DNA from: Streptomyces abikoensis
GTDB taxonomy: Bacteria > Actinomycetota > Actinomycetes > Streptomycetales > Streptomycetaceae
Assembly (NCBI RefSeq): GCF_014648775.1
Contig: NZ_BMRT01000008.1
Span: 124,001-188,000 of the forward strand
DNA: 64,000 nucleotides
Direction: 5' to 3'
Shown here: positions 1 to 8,655 of the stretch, in pieces
How the letters are laid out: every line of letters starts with the position of its first letter
Position numbering within the stretch: the first letter of the stretch is position 1
The notes under the pieces: generated by a model
Told to the model about the DNA's origin: nothing
The model's input: the letters and a program-made list of their open reading frames with translations, nothing else
The model's database searches: none
Position numbers and translations under genes: made by a program

Positions 1-730
1 ACAGCTGCCGCAGGCCCATGAGCGCGAAGGCGTTGGCGGTGAAGACGATGTACGGGTCCTGGGTGAGGCCGAAGATCGCCGGTATGGAGTCGAGGGCGAA
101 GAGCACGTCCGTCGTACCGATCGCCAGCATCACGATCAGCATCGGGGTCATCAGCCGCTTGCCGTTCTCCACGATGAACAGCTTGGTGCCGTGGTAGCGG
201 TCGGTGGAGGGGAAGCGGCGCTCGACCAGCTTCAGGAAGCGGTTCTCCTCGAACTCTTCCTCCTCCTCGCCGCCCCGCGCCTCCTGGATCAGCTTCCAGG
301 CCGTCCAGATCAGGAAGGCGCCGAAGAGATAGAAGATCCAGGAGAAGTTGGCGATGATCGCGGCGCCGGCGCCGATGAAGACGGCCCGCAGCACCAGGGC
401 GATGAGCACGCCGACCATGAGCACTCGCTGCTGATAGATCGACGGCACCGAGAACTTCGCCATGATCAGGACGAAGACGAAGAGGTTGTCGACGCTCAGG
501 GACTTCTCGGTGATGAAGCCCGCGAAGAACTCGCCGGCGGGCTGCCCGCCCCCGAAGACCAGGAGCCCCAGCCCGAAGAGCCCGGCCAGGACCATCCAGA
601 CCGCCGTCCAGACCCCGGCCTCCTTGAGGGAGACCTCATGGGGCTTGCGGCCCCCGATGAAGAAGTCGGCGGCGACGAGGGCGCACAGACCGAGGACGGT
701 CAGCACCCACAGGGTCAAGGAGACGTCCAC
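1..730 (-). CDS. TerC family integral membrane protein (C-terminus beyond window)
   Basis: Member of the TerC family, polytopic membrane proteins linked to tellurium resistance and metal-ion handling. The reading frame runs from a GTG at 728-730 to the left window edge, so about 243 residues are visible and the C-terminus is missing. The start is supported by a strong GGAGGA ribosome-binding site just upstream. Visible hydrophobic helices include LTLWVLTVLGLCALVAADFF and the family signature SLSVDNLFVFVLIM, followed by the acidic loop ARGGEEEEEFEEN and the conserved segment TTDVLFALDSIPAIFG, whose Asp residues typify the family. It reads in the same direction as two TerD-type genes, so this is a ter locus. 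Family assignment is secure; the transported ion is unknown. Confidence 0.93.
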   Translation of the reverse strand, partial: MDVSLTLWVLTVLGLCALVAADFFIGGRKPHEVSLKEAGVWTAVWMVLAGLFGLGLLVFGGGQPAGEFFAGFITEKSLSVDNLFVFVLIMAKFSVPSIYQQRVLMVGVLIALVLRAVFIGAGAAIIANFSWIFYLFGAFLIWTAWKLIQEARGGEEEEEFEENRFLKLVERRFPSTDRYHGTKLFIVENGKRLMTPMLIVMLAIGTTDVLFALDSIPAIFGLTQDPYIVFTANAFALMGLRQL

Positions 731-843
731 TGTTCCTCCGGCACGTCGTACGGGCGTACGGCAGTCCTCAGAACAGTACAGGAAGAGCCAAGGAATAGTA
801 AAGAGACAACCAAATCTGCAGGTCAGAGCCCGGTTAGAGAGGG

Positions 844-3051
844 TCAGATGCCGTACGCGCGCCGCGACTGGCCGACCTGGCGGAGCACCTGCCGGACGAC
901 ATCGCTCCCCGCGGGCACCCGCGACGGCTCGTACGTCCAGGCGTGCCCCACCCACGGGTCGGCGAGGTGGTCGTCCGGCACCGGCGTGACCCTCAGCAGC
1001 GAGCGCCACAGCGGGTCGAGGACGGGCCCGTAGGCCCGCGCGTCGTCCCGGTCGGCCACCATCAGCAGGTGGACGCCCACGGACGGCCCCTCGTCCGCCA
1101 GGTAGCGCAGCTGGGTGACGGCGCGGTCGTCGAAGCCGTGCGGGAAGTCGTTGACGATCAGGAGCTGCTCGCCCGTGTCGAGGTCCGGGGGCAGCGAGTC
1201 CAGGGCGCGGTTGCGCACCGCCATCTGCACCAGGTCGACCCGGCGTGTCAGACGCGCCAGCACGTCCGACACGCCGTGCGCCCCGGTGGGCGGCGGCTCC
1301 TTCAGCGCCCCGCTCTCCAGGAGCGGCGCCAGGGCCGGGCCCGCCGCGCCGGCCGGGTCGATGACGTGGAGGGTGTAGTCGCCCACGGGGTGGACGGCCA
1401 GCAGCCGCACGGCGTGCGCGACCGCGCAGTCCACGGCCAGCCTGCGCAGTTCGGCCGAGTCGGGCATGCCCGCGTCCGGGCCGCCGGCCCGGCCGGCGTC
1501 GATCCACAGGCCGCGCTCCAGCGGCAGCCGCACCAGCATGGGGATGCGCAGGCCGGGGCGCTCCGGCAGGTGCAGATCGCCCAGTCGCAGCGCCATCGGG
1601 GCCGACAGCGGCACCTGGTAGCCCTGCCAGACGGGGCTGTCCCAGCGGGCGTAGGCGGGCGGCAGGGCGTGCTCGACGACCTCGGCCTCCGCGACGAGCT
1701 GGGCGAGGTCCCGGTCGAGCACGGCCCGCGCCTGGTCGACCAGCTCGGCGTGGCGGGCGCGGGCCTCCTCACGGGCCGTGTCCGCCGCGGGGCCGACGCG
1801 GGTGGCGGGGTCGGAGAGGACCTGGTCCAGCTCGCGCTCCAGGCGGGACTCCGCGAAGTCGACCGCGCTGCGGTAGGCGGCGACCGTCCGGGTCAGGTCC
1901 TCGAACATGCCCCAGACCTGGTTGTAGAGCCGCTCGTCCATGGACCAGCCGGTCGCGTCGCCCGCGACGGGCCCGGACGCTCCCGGCCCGTCGGCCGGAG
2001 CGGCTGGTGTCGATGCCGGTGCCGGTGTCGATGCCGGTGCCGGTGCCGGTGCCGGTTCGCGCGGCGCCGAGGACGGCTGTTCCGGGTCCGCCGCCGGGGC
2101 CTGCGGGCCGCTCCGGCGGCGTGGATGCCGGTAGTCGATGGGCCCGGAGGAGGCCGGGGCCGCCTGGGCCCCTACCGCTGCCCGGTCCTGCGTGGCGGCG
2201 GACTCGGGTACGGCACCCGCCCCGGCCGCGTCGTCCCGCCCCGGCTCGTCGGCCGCCCCGGCCCCGCCGTCGCCGGGCGCGGGCTCGACCTGAGCGGGCT
2301 CGACGCGAGCGGGTTCGGCCTGACCGGATTCGACGCGAGCGTGCTCGGCGTGCGCGAACTCCGCGCGGGCGGCCTCGGCGCGAGCGGTCCCGCCACGAGC
2401 GGCCTCGTCCTGACCGGACTCCGCGCGGACCGACTCCGCACGCGCGCCCTCCCCCCGGGCCGAGGTCGCCTGGACAAGCGGTGCCTGGACCGCACGGGCC
2501 ATGCCCCGGGCGACCGCCTCCTCGATGCCGGCGGCCAACTCCGCCGCGTCCGGCAGACCCTGGTCGTGGAGCATCGCGGCCAGTCCTCCCGCGTACCCCT
2601 GGCCGACCGCGCGCACCTTCCACGCGCCCTGCCGGCGGTAGAGCTCGAGGGCGACGACCGCCGACTCGGCGTCCAGTCCGGTGACCGTGTAGCTGGCGAT
2701 CTCCGTGCCGTCCGTGTCCGTCACGGCGAGGAAGGGGGACGCGATCGCGCCGAAGCGCGCCGGGGCCGAGGCCACGGACGGGAGGGCGAGCACCACGGCG
2801 AGCCGGTGGGCGGCCTCCGGGACGGCGTCCAGGTCGACCGCCAGCCGGTGCTCGGCGGCGGCCTGCCCGGACACCTCCAGCCCGGGAAGACGCGGCGAGG
2901 CGGGGTGCGCGACCCACTGGGCGTCGGTCACCCTGCCGTCCGCGTCACCGAGCGTCGCGCCCGCCACCACCGGGTGGCCCGCCGAGACCCGGATCTCCAG
3001 TCGCGTACCGGGCAGCGGGTGGTTCTGCCCCCGCACCAGCTCGGCCGTCAT
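844..3051 (-). CDS. Large TerD-domain protein with repetitive linker and FtsK-like C-terminal domain
   Basis: A 735-residue protein in three parts. Residues ~1-180 match a TerD/CABP-type domain (LRGQNHPLPGT-like start, a GYAGGLAAMLHDQGL segment). Residues ~190-370 are a low-complexity Ala/Glu/Arg then Pro/Ala linker with short repeats such as ARAES, ARVEP and PAPAPA. Residues ~370-735 form a helical segment and an alpha/beta domain resembling FtsK/SpoIIIE-type ATPase cores: it has a Walker-B-like LLIVNDFP but no canonical GxxxxGK[ST], so nucleotide hydrolysis is doubtful. Similar TerD-plus-ATPase-like proteins occur in actinobacterial ter loci; their biochemical role is unknown. It sits between terD and terC on the same strand, with 75 and 113 bp gaps. 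The start is an ATG at 3049-3051. Confidence 0.8.
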   Translation of the reverse strand: MTAELVRGQNHPLPGTRLEIRVSAGHPVVAGATLGDADGRVTDAQWVAHPASPRLPGLEVSGQAAAEHRLAVDLDAVPEAAHRLAVVLALPSVASAPARFGAIASPFLAVTDTDGTEIASYTVTGLDAESAVVALELYRRQGAWKVRAVGQGYAGGLAAMLHDQGLPDAAELAAGIEEAVARGMARAVQAPLVQATSARGEGARAESVRAESGQDEAARGGTARAEAARAEFAHAEHARVESGQAEPARVEPAQVEPAPGDGGAGAADEPGRDDAAGAGAVPESAATQDRAAVGAQAAPASSGPIDYRHPRRRSGPQAPAADPEQPSSAPREPAPAPAPASTPAPASTPAAPADGPGASGPVAGDATGWSMDERLYNQVWGMFEDLTRTVAAYRSAVDFAESRLERELDQVLSDPATRVGPAADTAREEARARHAELVDQARAVLDRDLAQLVAEAEVVEHALPPAYARWDSPVWQGYQVPLSAPMALRLGDLHLPERPGLRIPMLVRLPLERGLWIDAGRAGGPDAGMPDSAELRRLAVDCAVAHAVRLLAVHPVGDYTLHVIDPAGAAGPALAPLLESGALKEPPPTGAHGVSDVLARLTRRVDLVQMAVRNRALDSLPPDLDTGEQLLIVNDFPHGFDDRAVTQLRYLADEGPSVGVHLLMVADRDDARAYGPVLDPLWRSLLRVTPVPDDHLADPWVGHAWTYEPSRVPAGSDVVRQVLRQVGQSRRAYGI
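2006..2057. repeat. Tandem GC-rich repeat inside the TerD-domain gene
   Basis: An 18-bp unit (GGTGTCGATGCCGGTGCC) occurs twice in tandem and continues as hexamer GGTGCC copies. It encodes the Pro-Ala-Ser-Thr linker of the large TerD protein. The repeat length is a multiple of three, so copy-number change would lengthen or shorten the linker without shifting frame. Confidence 0.85.
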
Positions 3052-3126
3052 CGCCGTTTCCCCCCGTGTCGTGCTCGTCCTATGCCGTGCTCATCGTGTC
3101 GTGCCGCCCGCGTCCGCCGGGGGCGG

Positions 3127-3705
3127 TCACAGGACGGCCTGGATCTCCGCCAGCAGGTCCTGGAACGTCCGGCCGTTGGCCGGGGTGCCGATGGCCGTCA
3201 TCTGCCAGCCGTTGCCCGCGCGGTGGACCTTGGCCATGATCTGCGCGGTGTACGGGCCGCCGCCGTCCAGGGTGTAGCGGGCCAGCTCCTGGCCGGTGGT
3301 CTCGTCGACCAGGCGGCAGAAGGCGTTGCGGACCTCGGCGAAGGTCTGGCCGGTGAACGAGTTCACCGTGAACACGATCTGGTTGACGTGCACCGGGACG
3401 CGCTGGAGGTCGACGAGGATCGACTCGTCGTCACCGCCCTGGCCCGCGCCGCCGACAAGGTTGTCGCCGGTGTGGCGCACCGAGCCGTCCTTGCTGACGA
3501 GCTGCTGGAAGAAGGCCACGTCGACCGGCTGCTTGTCGGCGAAGAGCACCGCCGAGGCGTCGAGGTCGATCTCCTTCGTCCGCGTCCCGAACAGCCCGCG
3601 GCGGGGGGCCGCCTGCCAGCCCAGCCCCATCCGCACCGCGGTCAGGGTGCCCCCGTCGGCCTTCTGAAGGCTGATGCCCTGGCCCTTGGACAAGTTGACC
3701 GTCAC
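3127..3705 (-). CDS. TerD family tellurium-resistance/stress protein
   Basis: A 192-residue TerD protein, the usual length. The sequence opens MTVNLSKGQGISLQKADG and contains the conserved acidic, calcium-binding-type segment GGDDESILVDLQ and the FTVNSFTGQTF block. TerD-family proteins are cytoplasmic or membrane-associated Ca2+-binding stress proteins; in Streptomyces they are linked to calcium-dependent development and tellurite tolerance. The start is a GTG at 3703-3705 with an AGAGGGA ribosome-binding site. It is the first gene of the leftward ter group (terD, large TerD protein, terC). The 196-bp gap to the uvrB stop must hold its promoter. Confidence 0.95.
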   Translation of the reverse strand: MTVNLSKGQGISLQKADGGTLTAVRMGLGWQAAPRRGLFGTRTKEIDLDASAVLFADKQPVDVAFFQQLVSKDGSVRHTGDNLVGGAGQGGDDESILVDLQRVPVHVNQIVFTVNSFTGQTFAEVRNAFCRLVDETTGQELARYTLDGGGPYTAQIMAKVHRAGNGWQMTAIGTPANGRTFQDLLAEIQAVL

Positions 3706-3901
3706 GCGCAGTCCCTCTCTCGTTGGCTGTGCCCCCGTGGCCGCACGTGTTCCGTACGGCCGTCTTCACATACGACCCTATGCACACGCGCCGGTCGCGT
3801 ACGCCTCCGGGAAGGGTTTGTGGCGGTCTTGCAACATGCTCCGTACCAGGTCGGACAGGCTGGGCTATGCTGTCGCACCCCTCGCCGGGCCGGTCGGCTC
3901 G

Positions 3902-6049
3902 TCAGGCCAGCCCCGCCTCGCGCATCTGTCGCAGCTCCTTCTTCAGCTCGCCCACCTCGTCGCGCAGCCGCGCCGCGACCTCGAACTGGAGCTCCGCCGC
4001 GGCGGCGCGCATACGGTCGGTCATGTCCTCGATGAGCTGGGCCAGTTCCGTGGCGGGGCGGTCCGTGAGCACCGCCGCCTCGGCCTTGCCCGCCTTGCCG
4101 GCCTTGCCCTTGGCCTTGCTCTTCCCCTTGCCGGCCGGAGCCGTCGGGACGGGGGCCTTCGCCTGGTCCTTGCCGGCCTTGCGGTAGCCCGTGCCCAGCA
4201 GCTCCTCGGTGTCGAGCTCCTCGCGGGCGAGGGAGGCGACGATGTCACCGATCTTCTTGCGGAGCGGCTGCGGGTCGATGCCCCGCTCCTTGTTGTAGGC
4301 GATCTGCTTCTCGCGGCGGCGGTTGGTCTCGTCGATGGCCTTCTCCATCGCGGGAGTGATCTTGTCGGCGTACATATGGACCTGTCCGGAGACATTGCGC
4401 GCCGCGCGGCCGATCGTCTGGATCAGGGACGTCCCGGAGCGCAGGAAGCCCTCCTTGTCGGCGTCGAGGATGGCCACCAGCGACACCTCGGGCAGGTCGA
4501 GGCCCTCGCGCAGCAGGTTGATGCCGACCAGGACGTCGAACTCGCCGGCGCGCAGCTCGCGCAGCAGCTCGACGCGGCGCAGCGTGTCGACGTCGCTGTG
4601 GAGGTAGCGCACCTGGATGCCGAGCTCCAGGAAGTAGTCGGTGAGGTCCTCGGCCATCTTCTTGGTGAGGGTGGTCACGAGGACGCGCTCGTCGCGCTCG
4701 GTGCGGGTGCGGATCTCGTGGACCAGGTCGTCGATCTGGCCCTCGGTCGGCTTGACGACGACCTCGGGGTCGACGAGACCGGTGGGACGGATGATCTGCT
4801 CGACGAAGCCGTCGCCGCGCGAGAGCTCGTAGGGGCCGGGCGTCGCGGAGAGGTAGACGGTCTGGCCGATGCGCTCGGTGAACTCCTCCCACTTCAGCGG
4901 GCGGTTGTCCATGGCGGAGGGCAGGCGGAAGCCGTGCTCGACGAGCGTGCGCTTGCGGGACGCGTCGCCCTCGTACATCGCGCCGATCTGCGGGACGGTG
5001 ACGTGCGACTCGTCGATGACGAGGAGGAAGTCCTCGGGGAAGTAGTCGAGGAGGGTGTTGGGCGGGGAGCCGGGCTCGCGGTCGTCCATGTGGAGCGAGT
5101 AGTTCTCGATGCCCGAGCAGGAGCCGACCTGGCGCATCATCTCGATGTCGTAGGTGGTGCGCATCCGCAGCCGCTGGGCCTCCAGGAGCTTGCCCTGCTT
5201 CTCCAGCTGGGCCAGGCGCTCCTCCAGCTCGCGCTCGATGCCCGCGATGGCCTTCTCCATCCGCTCCGCGCCGGCGATGTAGTGGCTGGCGGGGAAGACG
5301 TAGAGCTCCTGGTCGTCGGAGATGACCTCGCCGGTGAGCGGGTGGAGCGTGGAGAGCGCCTCGATCTCGTCGCCGAACATCTCGATGCGGACGGCCAGTT
5401 CCTCGTAGACCGGGAAGATCTCGATGGTGTCGCCGCGCACGCGGAAGGTGCCCCGGGTGAAGGCCAGGTCGTTGCGCGTGTACTGGATCTCGACGAAGCG
5501 GCGCAGCAGCGTGTCGCGATCGATCTCCTGGCCGACCTTCAGCGGCACCATGCGGTCCACGTACTCCTGCGGCGTGCCCAGGCCGTAGATGCAGGAGACC
5601 GATGCCACGACGATGACGTCGCGCCGGGTGAGCAGCGAGTTGGTCGCGGAGTGGCGCAGCCGCTCGACCTCCTCGTTGATCGAGGAGTCCTTCTCGATGT
5701 AGGTGTCCGACTGCGGGACGTACGCCTCGGGCTGGTAGTAGTCGTAGTACGACACGAAGTATTCGACGGCGTTGTTGGGCAGGAGCTCGCGGAACTCGTT
5801 GGCGAGCTGCGCCGCGAGGGTCTTGTTGGGCGCCATGACGAGCGTGGGCCGCTGCAGCTTCTCGATCATCCACGCGGTGGTGGCCGACTTGCCGGTGCCG
5901 GTCGCGCCGAGGAGGACGACGTCCTTCTCACCCGCGCGGATGCGCCGCTCCAGCTCCGCGATGGCCGTCGGCTGGTCACCGCTGGGCTGGAAGGGGCTGA
6001 CGACCTCGAAGGGCGCCACCTTGCGTTCGATCTTGGATACGGGCCGCAT
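3902..6049 (-). CDS. uvrB: UvrABC excinuclease subunit B
   Basis: UvrB is the damage-verification helicase of nucleotide excision repair; it is loaded by UvrA and nicked with UvrC. The 715-residue protein has Walker A GATGTGKS (residues 48-55), the beta-hairpin region YYDYYQPEAYVPQSDTYIEK that inserts between DNA strands, Walker B-type DESHVT, the helicase block IGRAARN and a C-terminal UVR domain (ELAQLIEDMTDRMRAAAAEL) that binds UvrC. Between the helicase core and UVR domain lies a Lys/Ala-rich insert (GKGKSKAKGKAGKAGKAE) of about 35 residues, an actinobacterial-type linker extension. The start is an ATG at 6047-6049. It diverges from the downstream glycerophosphodiesterase gene. Confidence 0.98.
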   Translation of the reverse strand: MRPVSKIERKVAPFEVVSPFQPSGDQPTAIAELERRIRAGEKDVVLLGATGTGKSATTAWMIEKLQRPTLVMAPNKTLAAQLANEFRELLPNNAVEYFVSYYDYYQPEAYVPQSDTYIEKDSSINEEVERLRHSATNSLLTRRDVIVVASVSCIYGLGTPQEYVDRMVPLKVGQEIDRDTLLRRFVEIQYTRNDLAFTRGTFRVRGDTIEIFPVYEELAVRIEMFGDEIEALSTLHPLTGEVISDDQELYVFPASHYIAGAERMEKAIAGIERELEERLAQLEKQGKLLEAQRLRMRTTYDIEMMRQVGSCSGIENYSLHMDDREPGSPPNTLLDYFPEDFLLVIDESHVTVPQIGAMYEGDASRKRTLVEHGFRLPSAMDNRPLKWEEFTERIGQTVYLSATPGPYELSRGDGFVEQIIRPTGLVDPEVVVKPTEGQIDDLVHEIRTRTERDERVLVTTLTKKMAEDLTDYFLELGIQVRYLHSDVDTLRRVELLRELRAGEFDVLVGINLLREGLDLPEVSLVAILDADKEGFLRSGTSLIQTIGRAARNVSGQVHMYADKITPAMEKAIDETNRRREKQIAYNKERGIDPQPLRKKIGDIVASLAREELDTEELLGTGYRKAGKDQAKAPVPTAPAGKGKSKAKGKAGKAGKAEAAVLTDRPATELAQLIEDMTDRMRAAAAELQFEVAARLRDEVGELKKELRQMREAGLA

Positions 6050-6295
6050 GAGACCACCGTACGGCCCACCACTGACAACGGCCTCGCCCCCGGCCCGCCG
6101 CCCCCGTTTTCCCGCCGGTCACGGGGCGAACGCCGGGCGAAATGTGGGCAAAGGCTCTCCGGCTCCGGCTGCCCCCGCGCTCGCGATCACGTAGACGTTT
6201 GCTGTACCACTTTCCGTGCACCAGGTACGACGTTCCGTACGCGAGGGCCGGTGGCGCGACGGGCGTCCCGGCCCCGGACGCCGCGAGGAGCCCCC

Positions 6296-7294
6296 ATGCG
6301 CATCCGCATCGCCTCCGCCGTGACCGGTGTGCTCGCCGGTCTGTCCCTCTCGACGCTCGCCTGCGTGCCCGCCCCCGGGGTCGCCGCGGCACCCGCGCCC
6401 ACCGCCGCCGAGGGCCCGGCCGCGCCCGTCGTCATCGGTCACCGCGGGGTGCCCGTCGAGGCGCCGGAGAACACCCTGGCCTCGATCGACAGAGCGGCCC
6501 GGCTGGGCACCGTCTGGGTGGAGAACGACGTCCAGCGCACCAAGGACGGCGCCCTGATCGTCATGCACGACACCACCCTGGACCGCACCACGGACGCCAA
6601 GCGGCGCTTCCCCGGACGCGCTCCCTGGAAGGTCGCGGACTTCACGCTCGACGAGATCGAGAAGCTGGACGCCGGCAGCTGGTACGACAGCCGTTTCACC
6701 GGCGAGCGGGTGCCCACGCTCGACCGCTATCTGCGCCGGGTCGACGACAACCACCAGAAGCTGCTGCTGGAGGTGAAGGCCCCGGAGCTCTACCCGGGGA
6801 TCGAGCGGCAGATAGTGGCCGAGCTGCGCCGCTCCGGCTGGCTGGACCGGCGGCACATCGACGAGGCACTGGTCGTCCAGAGCTTCAGCGCGCCGTCCCT
6901 GAAGACGCTGCACAAGCTCCGCCCCGACCTCAAGAAGGGCTTCCTGGGCGCCCCGAAGGCCGCCGACCTCCCCTCGTACGCCGCGTTCGCCGACCAGATC
7001 AACCCGGACCACACCCGGATCACCGCCGAGTGGCTCGACGCGGCCCACGCCCTCAAGGGCCCGCACGGGCGGCGGCTCGAGGTCTGCGCGTGGACCGTCG
7101 ACGACGAGGACAAGGCGGTCGGCCTGGCCCGGATGGGCGTGGACGGCGTCATCACCAACGCCCCCCACGTCATCGCGGCCGCCCTGGACGACGACGCGGA
7201 CGACCCGTCCTTCCTGAACGACGACGACCGGCCCGGCCCGGACCCGGCCGACGCCTCCGCCGACGAGGACGCGCCCCTGGACGACGCCGTCTGA
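6296..7294 (+). CDS. Secreted glycerophosphodiester phosphodiesterase
   Basis: Predicted to hydrolyse glycerophosphodiesters to glycerol-3-phosphate and an alcohol outside the cell, a phosphate- or glycerol-scavenging role. The protein has 332 residues. The N-terminus is a Sec signal (MRIRIASAVTGVLAGLSLST..., with a Cys in LACVPAP that could be a weak lipobox). The GDPD TIM-barrel begins with VIGHRGVPVEAPENT, followed by WVENDVQRTKDGALIVMHD; the His-Arg, Glu-Asn and Glu-x-Asp metal and catalytic positions fit the family. The C-terminal tail after residue ~300 is highly acidic (DDDADDPSF..., DEDAPLDDAV). The ATG at 6296 was chosen because GAGGAG precedes it; the reading frame upstream is open only through GC bias. 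Confidence 0.93.
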   Translation: MRIRIASAVTGVLAGLSLSTLACVPAPGVAAAPAPTAAEGPAAPVVIGHRGVPVEAPENTLASIDRAARLGTVWVENDVQRTKDGALIVMHDTTLDRTTDAKRRFPGRAPWKVADFTLDEIEKLDAGSWYDSRFTGERVPTLDRYLRRVDDNHQKLLLEVKAPELYPGIERQIVAELRRSGWLDRRHIDEALVVQSFSAPSLKTLHKLRPDLKKGFLGAPKAADLPSYAAFADQINPDHTRITAEWLDAAHALKGPHGRRLEVCAWTVDDEDKAVGLARMGVDGVITNAPHVIAAALDDDADDPSFLNDDDRPGPDPADASADEDAPLDDAV

Positions 7295-7346
7295 GACGCC
7301 GCCGTCCGAGGGCCGGGGCCCCGGCAGGGGGCGCCCCGCCACGCTC

Positions 7347-7352
7347 TAGGCT
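7347..7352 (+). promoter_or_regulatory. Possible -10 box (TAGGCT) giving a leaderless ogt transcript
   Basis: TAGGCT fits the TANNNT pattern of Streptomyces vegetative promoters. The GTG start begins exactly 7 nt further on, so transcription could begin at or next to the start codon. A GGAGGG lies in the 7-nt spacer, too close to the start for ideal ribosome binding. No convincing -35 element is visible. Confidence 0.35.
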
Positions 7353-7359
7353 GGAGGGC

Positions 7360-7932
7360 GTGACGGACTCCGAGCGCCCCCTGCCGCCCGGCCCCCGGGC
7401 CTGGGCCTGGTCGACGACCGACTCGCCCGTGGGTCCCCTGGGCCTCGCCGCGACCCCGGACGGCCTGCTGACCGTCGTCTTCCACGCCGACGCCGGCAGG
7501 ACCGAGCGGACCCTGTCCGAGCTGGAACGGCACCTGGGCGCCGCCCCCGCGACTCCGCCCTCCGCCTGCCACGACGTCCTCGCCGAGGCCGCGGACCAGC
7601 TCCGGGACTACTTCGCGGGCCGCCTCCGCGCCTTCTCCGTGCCCCTGGACTGGTCCCTCACCTCCGGCTTCAACCGCCGCACCCTGCGCGAGCTCCTCGC
7701 CCACGTCCCCTACGGCACCGTCGTCGCCTACCAGGACCTCGCCATCCGCCTGGGCGACCCCGGCGCGGCCCGCGCGGTGGGCACGGCCATGGGAAGCAAT
7801 CCGCTGCCCATCGTCGTCCCCTGCCACCGCGTCATCGGGAGCGACGGCGGCCTGGGCGGCTTCGGCCCCGGCCTGGAGGCCAAGCGGGTCCTGCTGTCGC
7901 TGGAGGGCGTCCTTCCGGAGCCGCTGTTCTGA
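7360..7932 (+). CDS. ogt: Methylated-DNA--protein-cysteine S-methyltransferase
   Basis: Suicide DNA-repair protein that transfers methyl or alkyl groups from O6-alkylguanine to its own cysteine. The 190-residue protein carries the diagnostic active site VVPCHRVIGSDG, the Arg-finger/HTH region FNRRTLRELLAHVPYGTVVAYQDLA and the AVGTAMGSNPLP block. The N-terminal domain (STTDSPVGPLGLAATPDG) is the usual RNase-H-like lobe. The GTG at 7360 is preceded by GGAGGG and a possible -10 box. It lies 65 bp after the phosphodiesterase gene, probably its own transcription unit. The gene symbol follows the Ogt subfamily; it could equally be annotated mgmT-like. Confidence 0.95.
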   Translation: MTDSERPLPPGPRAWAWSTTDSPVGPLGLAATPDGLLTVVFHADAGRTERTLSELERHLGAAPATPPSACHDVLAEAADQLRDYFAGRLRAFSVPLDWSLTSGFNRRTLRELLAHVPYGTVVAYQDLAIRLGDPGAARAVGTAMGSNPLPIVVPCHRVIGSDGGLGGFGPGLEAKRVLLSLEGVLPEPLF

Positions 7933-7974
7933 GGCCCGCCCCCGAGGGATCCTGGAAGCGGGAGATGGTGCGCC

Positions 7975-8265
7975 ATGCGTACGGGCAACGAACCGATGAC
8001 GGCGCGCAGCCCGCTGCGGCTGCGGTTCGGGCTGGCGTCCTTCGGGCTGGTGTGGACGGCCGCCGGGACGGCGTTCTTCGCGCTGGCGGGGCGGCCGGGG
8101 TGGGCGATCGCGTGCGGGGTGGTGATGCTCGTGACCGTGATCGACCTGGTCGTGATCATCCGGCACATCCGGCAGGGGCCGCACTACCAGCCCGGCCGGG
8201 ACGTCCCGCCGTATGAGGCCGTCAGGAACACAAACCACCCCGGAGAGGGAAAACGGCAGCCCTAG
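7975..8265 (+). CDS. Small membrane protein, DUF6343-like
   Basis: A 96-residue protein with two hydrophobic helices (LASFGLVWTAAGTAFFALAG and WAIACGVVMLVTVIDLVVII) and a hydrophilic tail ending in KRQP. From memory this matches the DUF6343 family of Streptomyces; no function is known. The start is an ATG at 7975 with GGGAGATGG upstream. Near its 3' end the 17-bp unit CCCTAGCCCTCCGCAGC is tandemly duplicated (8260-8294), and each copy carries a TAG, so the end of the gene may have shifted by slippage. It faces the converging 8305-8628 gene. Confidence 0.75.
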   Translation: MRTGNEPMTARSPLRLRFGLASFGLVWTAAGTAFFALAGRPGWAIACGVVMLVTVIDLVVIIRHIRQGPHYQPGRDVPPYEAVRNTNHPGEGKRQP

Positions 8266-8304
8266 CCCTCCGCAGCTCCCTAGCCCTCCGCGGCCGCGCG
8301 AGCC

Positions 8305-8628
8305 TCACGACGGGCCCGGCGGCTCGGCGCGGGCCGCCAGGAAGCGGCGGGCCTCGGCCGTCCCCCGCTCCCGCTCCTCCGGCGAGAGGCGTTCCCAGGC
8401 CGCCCGGGCGGTCTCCACGCTCTCGGTGAGCGCTTCCGAGTACGCGCCCACCCGTACCGCCTCGTGGAGGCGCATCCGGCCGGAGAGCACCTCCTGGGCC
8501 ATCTCCCGCAGGACCTCACCACCGCTGCCGTCGGCGAGGTGCCGGAGCGCCTCGTGGACGACGCGGGCCCGGGCCCGATCACGCCCTGGGGTCACGAACT
8601 CCTCGAATCCGACGTGCTGTTCCGGCAT
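8305..8628 (-). CDS. Hypothetical protein at the end of the type VII-like cassette
   Basis: A 107-residue, soluble, helical, charged protein (opening MPEQHVGFEEFVTPGRDRAR, later YSEALTESVETARAAWERLS). No signal peptide or membrane segment. It lies 27 bp downstream of the WXG100-like gene on the same strand, so it is probably co-transcribed. I do not recognise the family. By position it could be a chaperone or cognate partner for the two upstream substrate-like proteins, but nothing in the sequence proves this. Confidence 0.65.
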   Translation of the reverse strand: MPEQHVGFEEFVTPGRDRARARVVHEALRHLADGSGGEVLREMAQEVLSGRMRLHEAVRVGAYSEALTESVETARAAWERLSPEERERGTAEARRFLAARAEPPGPS

Positions 8629-8655
8629 CGCCCGGCCCCTCTTTTTGTTCCGGCG

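Noticed and set aside
2006..2057. Possible CRISPR-like repeat
   Set aside because: It is a contiguous tandem repeat without spacers, inside a coding linker. No CRISPR array was seen anywhere in the window.
844..3705. Complete tellurite-resistance operon terZABCDEF
   Set aside because: Only TerD-type and TerC-type genes are present in the window; other members, if any, lie to the left of it.
943..4035. 1030-codon plus-strand open frame opposite the ter genes
   Set aside because: It is antisense to three well-supported TerD/TerC genes; its Arg/Gly/Val-rich composition is typical of GC-driven shadow frames.
3674..6290. Long plus-strand extension upstream of the glycerophosphodiesterase
   Set aside because: Antisense to uvrB with no ribosome-binding site; the real start with GAGGAG and a signal peptide is at 6296.
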